Below, in pieces: positions 12,920 through 22,349 of a stretch of DNA of 64,000 nucleotides. The stretch covers positions 2,604,001 to 2,668,000 of the forward strand of contig OZ004588.1 of the NCBI GenBank assembly GCA_963924555.1, given 5' to 3'. This DNA is from Crambe crambe. Taxonomy: Eukaryota > Porifera > Demospongiae > Poecilosclerida > Crambeidae. How positions within the stretch are numbered: the stretch's first letter is position 1; each line of letters opens with the position of its first letter. A model generated the notes under the pieces. That model worked only from the letters and a program-made list of their open reading frames with translations, ran no database searches and had not been told where the DNA came from. Both the position numbers and the translations under genes were made by a program.

Positions 12920-14350
12920 CCTTAAAGAAAGGTTTGAAACATCTGGAGTGGAGATAATGTGGGAAATCCCCCTCCCTCAGCAAAATATCGTGTTGCTGCA
13001 ATCACTGATAGTTGATGTTGTATACATTACAGATGGAGTTTTGTGCTTTTCCATTTCTTTTGCATCATTACTATATATAGTGTATACAATTGCAGAACGA
13101 GATGATGAAGTTCTCAATGAAGAGGAGCAGTTGTAATTGTAAGAGACCAAACCATTACAGTAACCAAATCATCACCTGTATAATAGTTTCTTTAAGATCC
13201 ATTTGATCCTATAAGAGGTATGCATATGTGGTAAAATGATATGGCAGCAAGCAACCCTTACTTGGTTATCACATGTGATTTCCTTTTAATGTGGTCTTAT
13301 GGAGGATTGTCAATTACCTCCCCCCTCTTTGTGGTTGTATGTACCACTAGCATGTGGAATCATGCTCTTACAGAGGATTGCAGGTTGGAGGGAGAAAATT
13401 TTGCTTATTGACATAATATACCACTAGCCATTGTTCAGGACAATAGCTGGTGGCCTCTTATATGAAGCCTTCTCCCTATGCATAGCTACATACATGAAAG
13501 AGAGAGAGAAAACAGACCAGGAACAAGTAAGGGGAAAACATTTCTATGAAATCAAAAAAATGTAGGGATGACCATTGCTCAAAAGGTAAGGAAACAAGGG
13601 TAGGGAGTGGAAATGGGATCAATCTTTGTTCTGTATATCCAGCCAACGATCCCTACATATACGTATATTTCTGCACTATAATCTGTTAATACGTATGTAG
13701 GGATTGTTGGCTCGATATATAGGACAAAGATTGATCCCATTTCCCTTGTTTCCTTTTTTGAGCAATGGTCATCCCTACATTTTTTTTTTTTTTTTTTATT
13801 GCACGGATATGATCCTTGATTATTTTTTGGCTTTTTGTAGTCTGAAGTGGGCATCCAGTATTTAAAGCTTCACGCTTCGTGTGGGAGGGGGTACACTCTC
13901 CCCCTCGAAGCAGCCTCTGGCCACACATTACAGATAACCTTGTCAGTATTGCTCCCATACTAAAAATCCTCTTCCTCTGCCTATGTTTATGCCACCCATT
14001 TCTATGTTGAGGATAGACCTCCTTTTTACATCAACTTTAATACATTTTAAATACACATCCATCACCTCAATTATGTACTTTATAGCATACTGTAAAATTA
14101 TTTTGGTACATTTTATCATTTTTTAAAAATTATAACCAGTGAGCTAAAAAGGGGCCTATATGTAAAAACTATGGTATCCTATTACTAGCTAATTTTTTAC
14201 TATAATTGTAATTTCTTATTTCGCTATAATTCCATTTTGACACTACATGTAGCAACCACCTAATGGTGGAAATCCGTTCTTTTGACAATACTTCCAATAT
14301 CCCCGGCCCTGTGTAGTGTGCACACACTGAGCATGAGTTAGTAAACATTA
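12920..14350. other. Upstream region of gene copy 1; module A relic and foldback element
   Basis: Collinear with 57303-58700. It holds a decayed module A (about 13090-13140) and a foldback element (13554-13790). The rest is AT-rich DNA with no coding region that can be supported. The open frame at 12948-13136 is conserved in copy 2 (57331-57519), but it reads through the acceptor into module A, so it is not taken as a gene. Confidence 0.6.
13554..13790. mobile_element. Foldback MITE with GTAGGGAT ends, copy 1
   Basis: Two arms of roughly 100 bases are imperfect reverse complements, beginning atgtagggatgaccattgct and ending with its complement at about 13780. The centre repeats the theme (gatccctacatatacg against cgtatgtagggattg). 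The same element sits at about 57903-58129 in copy 2, so it inserted before the duplication. Homopolymer T at the right end differs between the copies. Confidence 0.75.
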
Positions 14351-14389
14351 ATTTTAATTAGTTTTTGTGGTCAGATTAACATGAGTAAT

Positions 14390-14643
14390 TCTAAATCAAC
14401 TGCGCATGCGTAGTTCTCATGAATGCATATCATCACGGCAATATAGAGAGCTTTTTCTCTTATCATCGGGTTTGATTTGCGTGAGTGTTGGAGTCAGTTT
14501 GCTGATAGATCGTGTCTAAACTAGTACTAGAGTAGTAGTTTCTCTTCTAAGAGTACTCGGCGTAACTAACTAGTTGAAGTAGCGCCAGCTTACTTGTGGT
14601 CATTTTGGGAGGGCGGGGCTCGCTCTTGATCTTCAAAGCAAAG
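14390..14643 (+). promoter_or_regulatory. Promoter-like region and non-coding exon 1 of gene copy 1
   Basis: This stretch is unusually GC- and CpG-rich for the window and is strongly conserved in copy 2 (about 58740-58988). It contains an NRF1-like palindrome (ctgcgcatgcgtag, near 14400) and a GC box (gggagggcggggct, near 14608-14622). It ends in a good donor, aaag then gtacgt at 14644. The next usable acceptor is at 16144, just before the first conserved start codon. The transcription start is not determined. The assignment as promoter and 5' exon is inference from composition, conservation and the splice site. Confidence 0.55.
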
Positions 14644-16144
14644 GTACGTATGATAGTCATCACTAAATAGCTACACTAGCTATAATATAGGTTGCAACTA
14701 CAGACTCTTGAGCGGTCAGCACAGTCAAGCAGCTGAAGTTCTAGGGCTCAATAAATTATGCTCCAAAAATTCTCCCCATAATGCTATTCCCTAATTCTCA
14801 TGCACAAATTCAAATTCTTGATCATAGTTTTAAAAAGTTATCTAGCTATAGCTAGTTGTATTGGAGCATAGAAGTTTAAATAGTGTCATCCAAAGCAGAA
14901 GTTTGCTGGTCTGAAAAGTGAAAAAAACAAACAAAAAAAAAACAAAAAAAAAAACGAAACAAAACAAAACAAAGCACTCTGCTGCAGTAGAGGAGGGCTG
15001 TACTAACAGAATCTGTCTGCAAGTAACAGACCAGTGAGGGAGCTGATTAGCATATTTCTTCCACCATTCAAGCTTATCCACTTCAGAAGAAATCACCATC
15101 CACTTTTAAGTTGGAAGTTCTAAATCCTCTATTTGATCACCGAAAAAACTTGTTGTAGTCAATTAGTAAACTTGCAATGAACAGTCTCTGTGACTTAGTA
15201 GTGATTGTAATGGCCAAAATGTTCATATCTTAGGCTATTTCAGTCTCCTATCTCTTTATGTTGCAAAGTTGATGTTCAGCTAGCTAGCTTTAATGTGTAA
15301 TGATGTCCAAATTCTACTTAAAATGCTAAAAATGCTGCAGCACACCTAAAATGCTCAGAATGCTTCAGTGTGCATGCACTCATAATGCGCTTAAAAAATG
15401 CCGGCACAATTATTAAGGCCTATGAAGTTATTTCGATATCTCAAGATTTTCATTGGCAAATTTTAATAGCTAGTTATGTGTAAATCTCGAGAAAAATGTG
15501 ATATGATCTCAACACTATCATAGCTAGCTAGTACCTGATGGATAAAAACAGATGAAGGAATGCTTTGAAGCCTGTGGTCAATGTATAAAGGAAATCTTCA
15601 TACTAGCAGTAGTAGTAGCTATAGCTAATACAACTTATAAAAAGGCTGGACTCGATTTGTAACTATTAGCTATTAGAAAATTTCCTTAGCTGTTTTATTT
15701 TATGCATCAGCAGTTGAAATAGGAATATGAATAACAGGAGTAGTAGCTAATTCAGAATGTCTTCAACTCTGTGTAATAGCTAGCTAAATATCAATAAAAG
15801 CAGTCTGCATTAAGAGTATAATAGGAATAGGAATCAGACTTTGTGTAGCATGCTATGAATTATATATCAATATGTATAGCATGCTATGAATAATAATTCA
15901 TAACTAACTACATGTATAATTTCCAGCCATTCTCATATTATCTTACTGCATGTGAATCAGATACAAGAAGAGAGAAATAACTGCTTTTGATGGCTTTACA
16001 TTTTGAATGGCTGAGCATTTACCTTCAATATTAAAAGTAGGATGAGAATCGTGAGATTTATCGGCATAGTGGCAGTCCTTAGCTACTTTAAATCAACTAG
16101 CTTTGATTCCTGTTGGAAAGGCAGTGATGAGCTTATCATTTTAG
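14644..16144 (+). other. Intron 1 of gene copy 1
   Basis: Collinear with 58989-60469. It contains an A/C-rich simple tract (about 14928-14975) whose length differs between copies. No coding exon is seen in it. It ends in a pyrimidine-containing acceptor, cttatcattttag. Confidence 0.6.
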
Positions 16145-16365
16145 GTGTGAGAGGATGATCAGGTCTGAACTGGTGCAGTTGTGGAAGTCTCGGGTCCAGT
16201 ACCTGAGGCATTATTATTGCTTCAACGGCAATAGACCAAAGCAGAGAGGCTACCCCGTCCTTTCCCGCCATGTCTGGTTTATCCCTTTCATTTTGACTGC
16301 ATGGTGGTTGTTGATAGCTGTCATCTTTCTATACAAGCTCAAAATGCAGGATTTATTAAACACTG
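16145..16365 (+). CDS. Exon 2: start codon and N-terminal transmembrane segment
   Basis: The exon opens after the acceptor ttttag; the first ATG is at 16155 with an A at -3 (gagaggATG). It encodes 70 codons plus one base and ends at a gtgaga donor in phase 1. The first 38 residues are basic and aromatic, including R-P-K-Q-R-G. Residues about 40-60 form one hydrophobic helix (F-I-P-F-I-L-T-A-W-W-L-L-I-A-V-I-F). With positive charge before the helix and no signal peptide, a type II orientation (N-terminus in the cytosol) is expected. Copy 2 (60470-60690) has the same length and only a few substitutions, which supports a real exon and this start. No family was recognised for this segment alone. 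Confidence 0.75.
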
Positions 16366-17719
16366 GTGAGAATTAACTATAATAAGTGTAATGGGTGTAA
16401 AATTAATTGTTAACTACTATGAATGAAGTTGGTAGATTTACTTTCAAATACACTTTGAATGCTTTGCTCACCATGAATGAGCATACAAAAATAAATGAAG
16501 TCCAGTGTATTAGCTATATATTATATATCCAGTATGTTCCACATTGCTGGGTTGCATAGAGCTTTTGTGATTATTAGCTACTATCCTAGTTGTGAACGAG
16601 TGCAAGATAATGAGCTATTACAAGCACTCTGGAGTTTCATTCTTGCCATCTTAGTACTCACTACCATCATAAAGAGCCAACAATTATATGCCATCTTCTA
16701 TTTCTCAGCCATTGCTCGAAAGCACTAGCTAACAGTTCAGTTGTGCTACTGTTAGCTACGCCTTTTTTCCCTCTAGGATCAATGTACATAGTTTGATATC
16801 AAGTGCCAACAAGTGACGAACCTTAAGAAATATCTTAATAAGAACTCTGAATATTGTTGATAGAATAATAGTAATGATAAATTTTTTTTAGATCTTCAGT
16901 CTTCAGTATTAGCTGAATCTTGTAACCACCTGCAAAAAAGAAATTGTCAGTTCAAATGATGTACATAGCCAGTGCTGAGCAAAATTGTCATACTTGGTAT
17001 GCAGTTGCTTTTGAAATAATTTTTTAATCTTAACTGAAGTTTAATGGAGGACACGCTAAATGTCCATGTCAATTTTTTTACAGTTTTTGAAAACACTGAA
17101 GTCATATCAGGTCTTCCATATTGGGGGGGGGGGGGGGGGGGGGGGGTGGGGTGTAAAGTTGGAAAGCTCTCACAGAGAGCTCTCTTTTGAGACTTAAATC
17201 AAGCTTATAGAGGGTAGTATAGTAAAGATGTGGGTGTTTAACTGGGGGTTCAACCTCCCTTAATAATTGATGCCCCAAAACAAAATATCATGAAAACAAA
17301 ACAAGTTTCTTGCTCAGTGATATTGTTCTTATTACCATCAAAATTAATTTGGTGCAACAACTATAATCTCACATGCAAAAGCTTGGTTAAAAGGATGCTT
17401 TGCTCCTTACCTTTAAAATCAAAGAACTATATTATAGAGGAATTCTTTGCACTAGCAGTAGTAGCTAAGCTGTATCAAAGCAGGTGCATCAAAGTATTTC
17501 TGAATAGCTGTAGGGTAACTAGTTCAAATATAATTATCTGCAACTACTAAGTAAGAATTCCGAGTTAATAAGCTTACAAATTTGCATTTTAAAAATAGTT
17601 ATTATACAGAGTATAGGAATGGGAATGAGACTTTATGAAGCATGCTATGAATAATAATAACAGTAATAGTATTCCTACCATTCTGAATTACCTGAAAATG
17701 TTATTAAACACTCTTGATC

Positions 17720-17988
17720 TCTAGGGCCAAGCAAACTTGATTATTAGTTTTTCGTCACCACCCACACTGCACAGCATGCAGCAGCAGAGTTTCACTAGCT
17801 CTCTGCGCTCTCCCTGTAGATTGCTAAGCTGTATTTGAACTTGTGGATAACCTCGACATTCATTCCTTACTGCCATAATTTTTTCAAGACAGGAAGTATA
17901 ATGAAGTAATGAATAATAACACCCACCTGCATCCTTTTTAACAAGAGATGAGTTGAGAAACTAATAAGCAAGTTTGCTTGGCCTGAAG
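17720..17988. mobile_element. Foldback or TIR element
   Basis: The arms ggccaagcaaacttgattat (from about 17726) and its near complement (about 17950-17983) enclose about 200 bases. The element is absent from the matching intron in copy 2. No coding capacity; no clear target duplication was identified. Confidence 0.55.
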
Positions 17989-18711
17989 TACACTACTTCA
18001 CCTTGAATGAAGTTGGTATAGAATTATATATAGGTTATTGGATGAAGTCGAGGAATTCCACTATTTTAGGAACCTGAGAATAGCAAGCTTAACTAAGATG
18101 CTTATGGAGCTCAGGCTAGTCTTGCTTTACTGGTCATTAATTAGTTTAATGCCCTGGTGGCTTCACTTTTTTAAAAAACCTCATTGTGGTCAAAATTTCA
18201 AAGCATATTATGTCTAACTGTTTTGCTCACACAAACCGGAACAAGTAAAAATTATAATCAGGTAGCACTCTCTATGTAGGATGGGTGTAGCTTCTCCAAT
18301 ACAAACTAGACTCTCTGTATCTCTTCTATTCTTGCTACAGGCTCAAATAAACTTCTTCAGAAGATGATCATATGACCGCTCAAACTCCACCAGAACAGCG
18401 TCAACGATCGGCACCAGCCGCCGCCTAAATCTAAAATTTTTATGATTCGTTCATCATTATCATCATCATCAGATTCATTTTCTTGCCAGGCTGTAACTCC
18501 ATGATCTTTTCACATATATACGACAATAAATTCATATCAACTTGTGCAGTTATAATCACACTATGTGCTTTTAGCATCGTTATATCCACAGTTTCCCTTC
18601 AAAATAATCGAATGACTTTTCATTATAACTATGTCAGCCATTTTAAAATGACATCATTTGTCATGTGCGCGTGTCTGTCACTATCACGTGCAAGTGAAAG
18701 GGGAAAAAATT

Positions 18712-18958
18712 ATGCTAAATAAAAAGGCCATGTAGGGTTAGTCTGGACTTTAACACTTTCTGTTAAGCAAAAATCAAAGTTATGCATAATAATCCCTACA
18801 TCACTGCCTAAACCAAGCAGAACAATTTTATACTGACATGAACAATTAAAGCAGCTTGGTGGGAGGAAGTGATGTAGGGATTATTATTGAAGGCAGATTT
18901 TTGTTGACAGAAACTGTTAAAGTACAGACTAACCCTACATGGCCTTTTTATTTAGCAT
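18712..18958. mobile_element. MITE with long terminal inverted repeats
   Basis: The arms begin gctaaataaaaaggccatg at about 18714 and end with the complement at about 18957. Each arm is about 62 bases, and the interior also contains a smaller inverted pair (ataatccctacatcact against gtgatgtagggattat). It contains no ORF. It is absent from the matching intron in copy 2, so it inserted after the duplication or was lost there. Confidence 0.75.
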
Positions 18959-19929
18959 TTTTTTTCCTTTCATACCATTAAAAGCTACTGGTACAAGATT
19001 TTTCATTTCAAGGTATTAACTTAGCAGCTATACAAACAATACACTATTGATACTATATAGGCGAATGCCTTCACCATTGAAGGTCAAGAATTAGTTGAAT
19101 TTGGTACCCAATGATAACTATAAATGTAATGACTAAAAATCCAAAAAAGTTGGCTAGGTAGATAGCTAACATTTTAATTATTAATTTGAATGTCTATCTC
19201 CAAACTATGATTATACTGAACAATCATGCCTTAAATGTGAAGTATTCTAAGATTTTTACTTTAAAGTCATTTTCCTTTATTTTTATCATAGCTTTGCTAT
19301 CAACCTAGCCACCTTTTTTATTATTCATATTTTAGTCATGGTCTGGCCATCCTCTTATATTACTTTGTGCACAAATTTGCCGGCCATATAAAAAAAAACA
19401 ACCTTAACAGAGATGAAAATGTGCACTATGCTTTAACTTGAGAGCTCAATGCTTCCCAGTCTCCCGTCCACCTCTTCAAACTTAGCCTGGAGGTAGCCTA
19501 AGGATCAAGATATCACCCCCCCCCCCCCCCCAAAAAAAAAAAGGGAAAAAAATTGAACATGTTGACTTGCCTTGTTTCCTGCTTGGTGATCATTTTTTGT
19601 AGCTTGCTTTTAATCACTTTCAACACTAGGTTAAGGACATTGGATAGTAACATGCATCCAATAATATTTTAACAACGAAATAATGCCGTAATTATTATAG
19701 TTCACTGTGTGTATGTTTAAGCATGTGTACACATAATTATTATGAGATCTACAAGAACTAATAAAATATACAAAGTGTTAGTACTACCTAATGAATATTG
19801 TACATTCCCATATGAATATATTTGAGTATATCCACTGGCCCTTTGAGCTAGCCACTTGAGGTCAAGTAGTGTAATATGACTATAGCTACTATGTTAGAGT
19901 ATTGTAGACTCATCTCAGCTTTCTTCCAG

Positions 19930-20076
19930 GTTGCACAGAAGGTGATTTCAGACGTGTAAATGGAACTGGTACTGAGGGTCGTGTGGAGATATGTCTCAAT
20001 GGAACTGTATATGACCAGATGTGGAGTGACACTGATGCCAGTGTGGTCTACAAGCAACTGGGAATGTCATCTACAG
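19930..20076 (+). CDS. Exon 3: N-terminal half of an SRCR domain
   Basis: An exon of 147 bases with acceptor ttcttccag and donor gtagta, phase 1 at both ends. It encodes about residues 71-119. It shows the SRCR pattern: an N-terminal V-N-G-T-G segment, V-E-I-C-L-N-G, then W-x-D-x-D-A-S-V-V-x-K-Q-L-G. SRCR domains are extracellular ligand-binding modules. Only the first half is present: the next exon does not carry the second half with its G-P-I-W and W-G-x-x-x-C landmarks. The cysteine normally found in T-V-C is Y here but C in copy 2 (61131-61277), and the one in V-V-C is Y in both. The domain may no longer bind like a full SRCR. Confidence 0.8.
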
Positions 20077-20358
20077 GTAGTACTACAACCTAAACTGAAT
20101 GTTTGAGAAGTGGAAATGCAAAATAATTATTTATTCTACAATTCTTCAGTATTGAAAGAATGATGGTATAATTATATTATTAAACTCAACATTATGTAAT
20201 ATAATTTCACATAGCCCTACTCAGACTTTGATGGTTGTCAAAACTCCAAATTGCATAACTGGGACTTATCTAATGCTCCATGCTTGCATAAAAAATTCTT
20301 TCCCATGACCAGTCTCTGTGATATCTTTCATCATCATCATCTTCTTCTTCTTCTTCTT

Positions 20359-20642
20359 CATAGGCGGAGGAACCAGAGGGGCCAGGGGGCAATGGCCCCC
20401 CCCCCCAGATTTTAAACTTATGGTTTTGCCCCCCCCCCCCCCCCCCCCCCCCCAGATTTCATTCAACTATTTATGTCATTGTAGGAGATGATTATACATG
20501 ACTGCATATGCAAAGTGAAACATTTTCAATTCTTTTTTGACTCTTGTTTTTTAAATTAAATCACAACTATTGTCGGGTATGCATGGTGCAATGGGGATTT
20601 GGGGTTGGCCCCCCCAGGTAAAATTATGTTCCTCCACCTATG
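20359..20642. mobile_element. hAT-like non-autonomous element, 284 bp
   Basis: The ends are inverted repeats (cataggcggaggaacc, and tgttcctccacctatg at the right). The 8 bases ttcttctt flank both sides at 20351-20358 and 20643-20650. The flank is itself a ttc microsatellite, so the duplication alone is weak. However, copy 2 has an empty site at about 61590-61615, which supports an insertion. The interior carries long C runs (20396-20407 and 20429-20453). Confidence 0.75.
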
Positions 20643-20931
20643 TTCTTCTTCTTTCAAGGGCCAACTACACTACAAGTAGCTATGGAGAAATGAACCTATA
20701 ATACATCGCACTAGCCTACTGAACTGTCTGTGTTGCAATGGCTTGGAAATAGGACATGGCTTATAATTATGATAGTAGCAAAGTATAATCTAGTAGTTAG
20801 TATTGAGATGGGAAGAAAAAATTAAAGTGCCTGTAAATCAGAAACCTTATATTACATCATAGTAAATTTCTTTAAGTAATTAATTAGAGGTAAAATTGTA
20901 TCACCTCTTTTTAATGCTCTTTTTTATATAG

Positions 20932-21255
20932 GTGATATCACAAGGTACTTGCTTGCTTTGAACTTCCTGCTGGTATTGTTGTGGTGGAAGTTTGCCATAA
21001 CTGAATCTGAAGGAGCACTCAAACCTCACCCATATAAAGGCACCTGTTGTTCTATGTGCACCAATCACAAGCTTCAATATGGCTGCACTACTGCATACAA
21101 GAATGCCTCCATAAACACTTTACTACCCCTTCATGATGATTGGAAGTGGTATCGAAGAAGAAGATCTCTTTTCACTATCCACTATTCTGACCTTCAAGTG
21201 TTGGCACCATTATTATTACTATTGTGTGGTGATGTTGAAACTAATCCTGGTCCTG
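20932..21255 (+). CDS. Exon 4: hydrophobic segment, Cys-rich region and 2A ribosome-skipping motif
   Basis: An exon of 324 bases, acceptor tttatatag, donor gtgagt, phase 1 at both ends; residues about 120-227. It starts with a hydrophobic stretch at 125-142 (L-L-A-L-N-F-L-L-V-L-L-W-W). A region with four cysteines follows, then a basic cluster Y-R-R-R-R at 193-197. It ends with a leucine-rich run and G-D-V-E-T-N-P-G-P at 219-227. D-x-E-x-N-P-G-P is the established core of 2A peptides, at which the ribosome fails to join G to P and so releases the upstream chain. Known 2A motifs occur in picornaviruses, some non-LTR retrotransposons and some sea-urchin and sponge NLR-type genes. The final P would be the first residue of the downstream product. 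The matching exon in copy 2 is interrupted by a mobile element. Confidence 0.85.
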
Positions 21256-21507
21256 GTGAGTATGTTACTTTAGATTCAGTGTGTATTCAAGCAAGTGTAT
21301 GTGAAAAGTGTACACAGTATTATGGGCTAATAATAATACCCACAGTTAAAAGTATTCATCATGATGATGGCCACACATGGCTAACCTGATAGCTTATGTA
21401 TGTCATAATATGCTAGTGTGTGCATTGTACTAGACTGTACATCACCTATGTGGTAATAATATACCACCTCTTAATGCTATTTCATGTATTCTGCCTTTAT
21501 AATTCAG

Positions 21508-21531
21508 TGAGTGAGCGTAGCAATCAAGCAG
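21508..21531 (+). other. Candidate 24-base micro-exon
   Basis: After the acceptor ttataattcag, 24 bases are open in phase 1 (peptide V-S-E-R-S-N-Q-A) and are followed by a donor-like gtcatg, also phase 1. In copy 2 the acceptor reads cgg, not cag, so it is not conserved there. It lies between the 2A exon and the first death-domain exon, and including it would not break the frame. Evidence is weak; transcript data would decide. Confidence 0.25.
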
Positions 21532-22162
21532 GTCATGACTTATTAATCCTCAGCGTATGGACAAGGGCTATAGTGCATGTCTGTATGTGTATCTGTTACA
21601 TCCACTATGAAGCCAATAGTGATTATAGTGCTTCAATTTCATTAACAATGTCTAAGCGATACTCTTCAGTGCTTAAATTGAGCTGATTTCTTGATAAAGG
21701 CTTATTACTGAAAGAAGGCAAGATTTGCCACCTATGTGCACATGCGCTCAATAATGTATGTTTATCGACCATTACTTACTCATCTATAGGTGAGCTTTGT
21801 GTCTGTGGTACTCGTACATGAGTGTTACATATGAATAGAGTACTATATAATCATGCATGATGGGTGGAGTTTCGTATTGATGTTAACATGAATCTTATGT
21901 ATTTTATACATTAGTGTCCAATGTAGCCAAAGTAGCTAAGAGCAATGCTTCAGATAACCATAGTTAGTGTTTAGTAATCAATAGTTTAATTAAAAAGCTA
22001 CCTTAGTGCTTCCACTTCACTCTGATCTCTGAAACTTGTTAGTGCTGGGACTAATATGCATGCCTGTTTGCTCCAAATGTTTAAATCTGTTAGCAAATTT
22101 GAGTATGAGCAAGTTTCAGTGAATTGGAGTATAACCCAAGTATTACGTATGTCATTGGTATC

Positions 22163-22335
22163 TGTGATGTTCTCGATTAGACAAGATTATATAAATACAC
22201 TTGATCAATCATAAAGCATGAGGTTAGGTACTAAGTATACAGTACAGACTAATGATGATGACATCACAAAGATTAATATGATTGATGACCATTACCAAAT
22301 TATGATAGTGCAATGTCAAAGTACATTCCACCACA
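22163..22335 (-). repeat. 3' LTR
   Basis: It is 173 bp, with terminal TG...CA on the minus strand. Its first 154 bases match 26286-26439 with very few differences, including one gat/tat-type change, suggesting a fairly young insertion despite the coding damage. Confidence 0.9.
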
Positions 22336-22349
22336 TCTCCCCTACAAGC

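Larger units (their letters stand above)
16366..19929 (+). other. Intron 2 of gene copy 1, expanded by repeats
   Basis: This intron is about 3.56 kb; the matching intron in copy 2 (60691-61130) is only 440 bases. The extra DNA includes a diverged repeat of 15590-15960 at about 17440-17700, a poly-G run (17123-17146), a foldback pair (17722-17757 against 17949-17985), a MITE at 18712-18958, and a C-run followed by an A-run (19516-19542). No exon with good splice sites and conservation was found. Confidence 0.6.

Noticed and set aside
12948-13136. Conserved ORF of about 62 codons upstream of both gene copies
   Set aside because: Conservation is expected from the recent duplication. The frame crosses the module A acceptor, and module A is normally read in another phase. 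Kept as non-coding.
13579-13958. Minus-strand ORFs with a lysine run
   Set aside because: They run over the foldback MITE and a poly-T tract; the frame is broken by homopolymer length in copy 2.
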